Part shown: piece by piece, positions 50,286 to 52,695 of the stretch
How positions within the stretch are numbered: the stretch's first letter is position 1
Layout: every line of letters begins with the position of its first letter
DNA from: Oscillospiraceae bacterium
GTDB taxonomy: Bacteria; Bacillota; Clostridia; Oscillospirales; Ruminococcaceae
Direction of reading: 5' to 3'
NCBI GenBank assembly: GCA_017512745.1
Contig: JAFWEV010000079.1
Location: forward strand, 1 to 52,695
Length of the DNA: 52,695 nt
Translations under genes and position numbers: made by a program
Notes under the pieces: model-generated
What the model saw: only the letters and a program-made list of their open reading frames with translations
The model's database searches: none
Told to the model about the DNA's origin: nothing

Positions 50286-50852
50286 ATGTGCGGCAGATAT
50301 GTTTTCAGATGGGAAGCGCACGCACTCGACTGGGAGAGACTGGATACGGTGGTAAAAGAGAAGTATCCGGAGGAGACGATACCGGAAGGGGAGATATTCC
50401 CGGGATACACCATGCCGGTGTTTGTCAGAGGAAAGGTCAAAGCTGATGTCAAGCTCATGAAGTGGGGATATGAAGGATTCTCAAAAGGCAGCACCATCAT
50501 CAACGCGAGAGCTGAGACCGTGTTCACAAAAAAACTGTTTTCCGACGATATTATCTCAAGAAGATGTGCTGTGCCTGCAAACGGGTTTTATGAGTGGTCT
50601 CACGACGCGGAAAAAGCGAAATATCTGTTTTCTCTTGAAGATAACAATATGATTTTCATGGCGGGGATATATAATATAAACAACAGATTCTCTATTCTGA
50701 CCACATCGGCAAATGACAGCATGATCTCAGTGCACACGAGAATGCCTGTGATCCTCGCAAGAAACGAACTGCTGCGGTGGCTCGGTGATGACGAATATAC
50801 TGCGAGAGTTCTCAAGAGAACAGGCCCTGAACTTTCAAAGAGTTTAGTATAG
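50286..50852 (+). CDS. SRAP-domain protein (YedK/HMCES-like, SOS response-associated)
   Basis: 188-residue SRAP protein. It opens MCGRYVF, in which cysteine 2, exposed after methionine removal, makes a thiazolidine link to abasic sites in single-stranded DNA. The other catalytic residues are in NARAET (N), GFYEW (E) and SVHTRMP (H), all visible, so the enzyme should be active in protecting abasic sites. A little shorter than E. coli YedK (222). The start is ATG 50286 with GTAGGAGG upstream, and no SOS box of the GAAC-GTTC type was found. The membrane protein gene begins 11 bases later. Confidence 0.9.
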   Translation: MCGRYVFRWEAHALDWERLDTVVKEKYPEETIPEGEIFPGYTMPVFVRGKVKADVKLMKWGYEGFSKGSTIINARAETVFTKKLFSDDIISRRCAVPANGFYEWSHDAEKAKYLFSLEDNNMIFMAGIYNINNRFSILTTSANDSMISVHTRMPVILARNELLRWLGDDEYTARVLKRTGPELSKSLV

Positions 50853-50863
50853 GAGGAAGGATC

Positions 50864-51508
50864 ATGATCAGTTCATTCGTGTATATAGGTTTTGCCGCAC
50901 TGCTGGCATTCCTGATGGGATTCTTCGGAAAGAATCTCAAATATCCTCTCACGCTTCTCATAGCTCTTCTGGTCTCATTTCTTGTCTATGAGAATAACTT
51001 CGGCAATAATATCAGAAGCATAATACTTGCCGCCATAACGGGCATCGTACTGATGGTCCTCTCAATAATCTTCAAGAGGATCAGCAACATTGTCATCAGC
51101 GTCCTTGCCGGTCTTGCGTTCGGATATATGCTTGCTGATACACTGGGACTTTCGTTCGGTGAATTCTTTTTCTGGCTTGCTTTTATCGGCCCGGCGATTG
51201 TGATGGGCGTCATTTCCTACGTGACGGATGAAATAGGCATACAGATAGGTACCGCGGTATGCGGAGGAATGCTGCTGGCGGAGTTCGCTATATATGTTGT
51301 ATACAATATCAACAGACTGCTCGGAGGAATGAGAGGGAACTGGCTCAGCATTGTCAAGGATATCAATTCCGGGGCTCTGTTCAGCCATCTCACAAGAACA
51401 AATGCAAAGCTCACTTTTATAATAGCGGGTATTGCGGCTGCGCTTGGTCTTTTGATCCAGCTCGCGATCAATTACAAGAAAAAACCGAGAACAAAAGCGA
51501 AAGAATAA
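50864..51508 (+). CDS. Seven-helix membrane protein of unknown function
   Basis: 214-residue integral membrane protein with seven hydrophobic segments spaced through its length (starts near 5, 27, 48, 68, 92, 122 and 182). The C-terminus is strongly basic (KKKPRTKAKE), so it lies in the cytosol. I recognise no family. It follows the SRAP gene by 11 bases behind AGGAGGA and is likely in one operon with it. The right-hand insertion sequence begins 34 bases after its stop, so its native downstream context is lost. Confidence 0.65.
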   Translation: MISSFVYIGFAALLAFLMGFFGKNLKYPLTLLIALLVSFLVYENNFGNNIRSIILAAITGIVLMVLSIIFKRISNIVISVLAGLAFGYMLADTLGLSFGEFFFWLAFIGPAIVMGVISYVTDEIGIQIGTAVCGGMLLAEFAIYVVYNINRLLGGMRGNWLSIVKDINSGALFSHLTRTNAKLTFIIAGIAAALGLLIQLAINYKKKPRTKAKE

Positions 51509-51543
51509 TAACCCACAAAAAAACAGCGGTCATTGATGATATG

Positions 51544-51582
51544 TACCCCCAATACTGGACAAAGAAACCAGTATTGGGGGTA
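51544..51582 (+). repeat. 15-bp inverted repeat at the IS left end (hairpin over the orfA leader)
   Basis: TACCCCCAATACTGG (51544-51558) and its perfect complement (51568-51582) are separated by the 9-base loop ACAAAGAAA. The GGGGG that could act as the ribosome binding site of orfA is inside the second arm and lies 5 bases before the ATG. A transcript reading in from outside would fold it and hide the site, whereas a transcript starting inside would not. Confidence 0.75.
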
Positions 51583-51587
51583 TTGTT

Positions 51588-52157
51588 ATGAAATACAGCA
51601 ATGAATACAAAATGAAATGCATCGAGATGTATTATCAAGGAGAGTATCCGGAAACACCAGAGGGGGTGACACTAGAGTCATTTCACCAAATCATCAGGCA
51701 ATGGGCGAGGAAAAGTGAAAGAGGAGGATTGGAAACAGTAGGACACAAAGCACGCAATAGAGTATGGACACAGGAAGAAAAATTAGCGTTGGTGGAAAAG
51801 GTACTGGCAGGGAGAGCAGTACTAGCGGTGGCAGAAGAAGAAGGGCTAGAGCACAGTGTGTTGTACCAATGGGTTCGCAAATATAGAATAGAGGGGTACG
51901 AAGGATTAGCAGAAAAGCGTAAGGGAAGGCCACCCAAGGAGCCTAAGTCAATGACGAAGAAGAAAGAAGAACCGAGAGAGTTAACGGAATCTGAGAGAGA
52001 AGAACTGTTGCGTCTGCGGGCAGAGAATGAATATCTGAGAGCGGAGACGGCAGCAATAAAAAAATTAATGGCCTTGAGACGCGAAAAGGAAGCAGCGCGA
52101 CTCAAGGCGAAAAGGCAGAAGCGATCCAAGAGCTCCGAAGCAAAGGATACCGACTAG
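51588..52157 (+). CDS. IS3-family transposase OrfA
   Basis: 189-residue OrfA. Two helix-turn-helix units are seen: NEYKMKCIEMYYQG...SFHQIIRQWARK (residues 5-43) and LALVEKVLAG..EEGLEHSVLYQWVRKY (60-103). A leucine-zipper coiled coil (about 132-160, LTESEREELLRLRAENEYLRAE) lies at the C-terminus. OrfA alone is a DNA-binding inhibitor or partner, and the fused OrfAB is the transposase. The ribosome binding site GGGGG is in the IS hairpin. A slippery stretch A-AAA-AAA at 52058-52064 allows a -1 shift into orfB. Confidence 0.9.
   Translation: MKYSNEYKMKCIEMYYQGEYPETPEGVTLESFHQIIRQWARKSERGGLETVGHKARNRVWTQEEKLALVEKVLAGRAVLAVAEEEGLEHSVLYQWVRKYRIEGYEGLAEKRKGRPPKEPKSMTKKKEEPRELTESEREELLRLRAENEYLRAETAAIKKLMALRREKEAARLKAKRQKRSKSSEAKDTD
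52058..52064 (+). promoter_or_regulatory. -1 ribosomal frameshift heptamer A AAA AAA
   Basis: Seven A residues in the phase A-AAA-AAA relative to orfA (ATA-AAA-AAA-TTA). A slip back by one base continues in the orfB frame, which is open from 52064 on without a stop. This is the usual programmed frameshift of IS3-family elements; a downstream stimulatory structure was not worked out. Confidence 0.8.
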
Positions 52158-52695
52158 AGGATCTGCTGAAGGCAGTGGGGATGTCCAGGTCTACATACTA
52201 CTTTGAATTAAAGCGATTCTTGACTCTGGAAGAAAGAGACAAAGAGCTGAAAGAGCAAATAAAGGCTATTTACGGCAAAAACCATGGCAGATACGGAGTC
52301 CGCAGGATACATAAAGCTTTGGTCAATGACGGTATCTATGTGAACCACAAAAAGATACAACGTCTGATGCATGAGATGGGGCTAAAGGGAAAGCGGCCGA
52401 AAGAGAAATACCATTCCTTCCAGGGAAAAGTTGGAAAGGTCGCTGACAACATAATAAGTCAGGACTTCCATGCAGACGAACCCTTGAAGAAATGGTCTAC
52501 CGATGTCTCACAATTCTCCCTTCCCTGGGGCAAATGTTATCTGTCTCCGATATTGGACATGGCAACGAATGAGATTATCTCCTACAATTTGTCCAGAAGT
52601 CCAAACCTGCAGCAAGTGACAGACATGCTTAATGAAGCCTTTGCGAAGTTCCCGAAAACTGACGGCCTGATCCTCCATTCCGATATGGGGTGGCA
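52064..52695 (+). CDS. IS3-family transposase OrfB (partial, runs off the window)
   Basis: The -1 frame encodes an HTH_21-like segment followed by the retroviral-integrase-like core (rve). Visible residues include NHGRYGVRRIHKAL, the first catalytic aspartate in KKWSTDVSQF, and the second in LILHSDMGWQ at the right edge of the window. The last (glutamate) lies outside the window. The frame has no independent start with a ribosome binding site, so it is made as the OrfAB fusion by frameshift. The first residues of the frame start within the slippery stretch. Confidence 0.85.
   Translation, partial: MNGLETRKGSSATQGEKAEAIQELRSKGYRLEDLLKAVGMSRSTYYFELKRFLTLEERDKELKEQIKAIYGKNHGRYGVRRIHKALVNDGIYVNHKKIQRLMHEMGLKGKRPKEKYHSFQGKVGKVADNIISQDFHADEPLKKWSTDVSQFSLPWGKCYLSPILDMATNEIISYNLSRSPNLQQVTDMLNEAFAKFPKTDGLILHSDMGW

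Larger units (their letters stand above)
51542..52695 (+). mobile_element. IS3-family insertion sequence (IS150-like), right side cut by window edge
   Basis: The left end starts TGTACCCCCAATACTGGACA at 51542. Two overlapping frames, orfA and orfB, are read in the plus direction with a -1 frameshift heptamer between them. OrfB has two of the three DDE residues in the window, the third being past the right edge. An inner 15-bp inverted repeat (51544-51558 with 51568-51582) forms a hairpin in the left end. The element sits just after the seven-helix protein gene. Its right inverted repeat and target duplication lie outside the window. Confidence 0.85.

Noticed and set aside
1..52695. Phage or conjugative element
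   Set aside because: No integrase, relaxase, portal, capsid or similar gene is found. Apart from the two IS ends, genes are typical chromosomal ones.

Overview
The window looks like a chromosome segment from an anaerobic, low-to-mid GC Firmicute, most likely class Clostridia (Lachnospiraceae-like). The grounds are strong AGGAGG-type ribosome binding sites, GTG/TTG starts, tight operons, a PyrR attenuator ahead of pyrR, and families typical of Clostridia (DUF1836, DUF1846, DUF1294, U32 peptidase, BtpA/SgcQ, zinc-ribbon/DUF4870 proteins, HTH-type BirA). Assignment below class level is not supported from sequence alone. No rRNA, tRNA or CRISPR array was seen. The window is bounded by two different, truncated IS3-family insertion sequences transcribed outwards.

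Layout: 1-135 truncated IS. 175-3595: MBL hydrolase, flavodoxin-family oxidoreductase, DUF1294 membrane protein, and an AlbA_2/Schlafen-type regulator whose promoter carries repeated GTCGA..TCGAC operators. 3667-9376: eukaryote-type hexokinase, M20 amidohydrolase with a convergent MarR regulator, and the pyrR-uracil permease unit behind a PyrR attenuator. 9443-13773 (minus): nfo-ligA-malQ operon. 13841-16247: nitroreductase, GNAT, birA. 16429-18194 (minus): SPFH-RHH-small membrane protein-YbjQ operon with a tandem palindromic operator over its -10 box. 18309-21798: PAP2-like membrane protein, DUF1836 regulator, flavin-binding protein, NUDIX, MBL and a membrane protein.

21936-26717 is a seven-gene type IV filament-like cluster: transglutaminase lipoprotein, PilC-like platform, four single-pass pilin-like proteins and a PilT-like ATPase, with no PilB and no prepilin peptidase. 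26854-31455: BtpA/SgcQ, purD, a peptide deformylase-methyltransferase fusion, GNAT, an orphan Hpt protein. 31592-34887: HD hydrolase, DUF1846, U32 peptidase. 34968-38872: zinc-ribbon/Q-repeat membrane protein, small kinase-like protein, LysR regulator, HAD phosphatase.

38929-42501 (minus) is the most unusual part: a five-gene operon alternating two paralogous SIS-domain sugar-phosphate proteins with three YjbQ/UPF0047 paralogues. One YjbQ copy has lost all the conserved histidines, which suggests a hetero-oligomeric complex acting on an unknown phosphosugar. 42662-49590 (plus): housekeeping run mazG, YdcF, nitrilase, thioesterase, tatD, coiled-coil protein, asparaginase, GH3 glucosidase. 49646-51508: zinc-ribbon/DUF4870 protein, SRAP (HMCES-like) protein, 7-TM protein. 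51542-52695: IS3-family element with a -1 frameshift heptamer.
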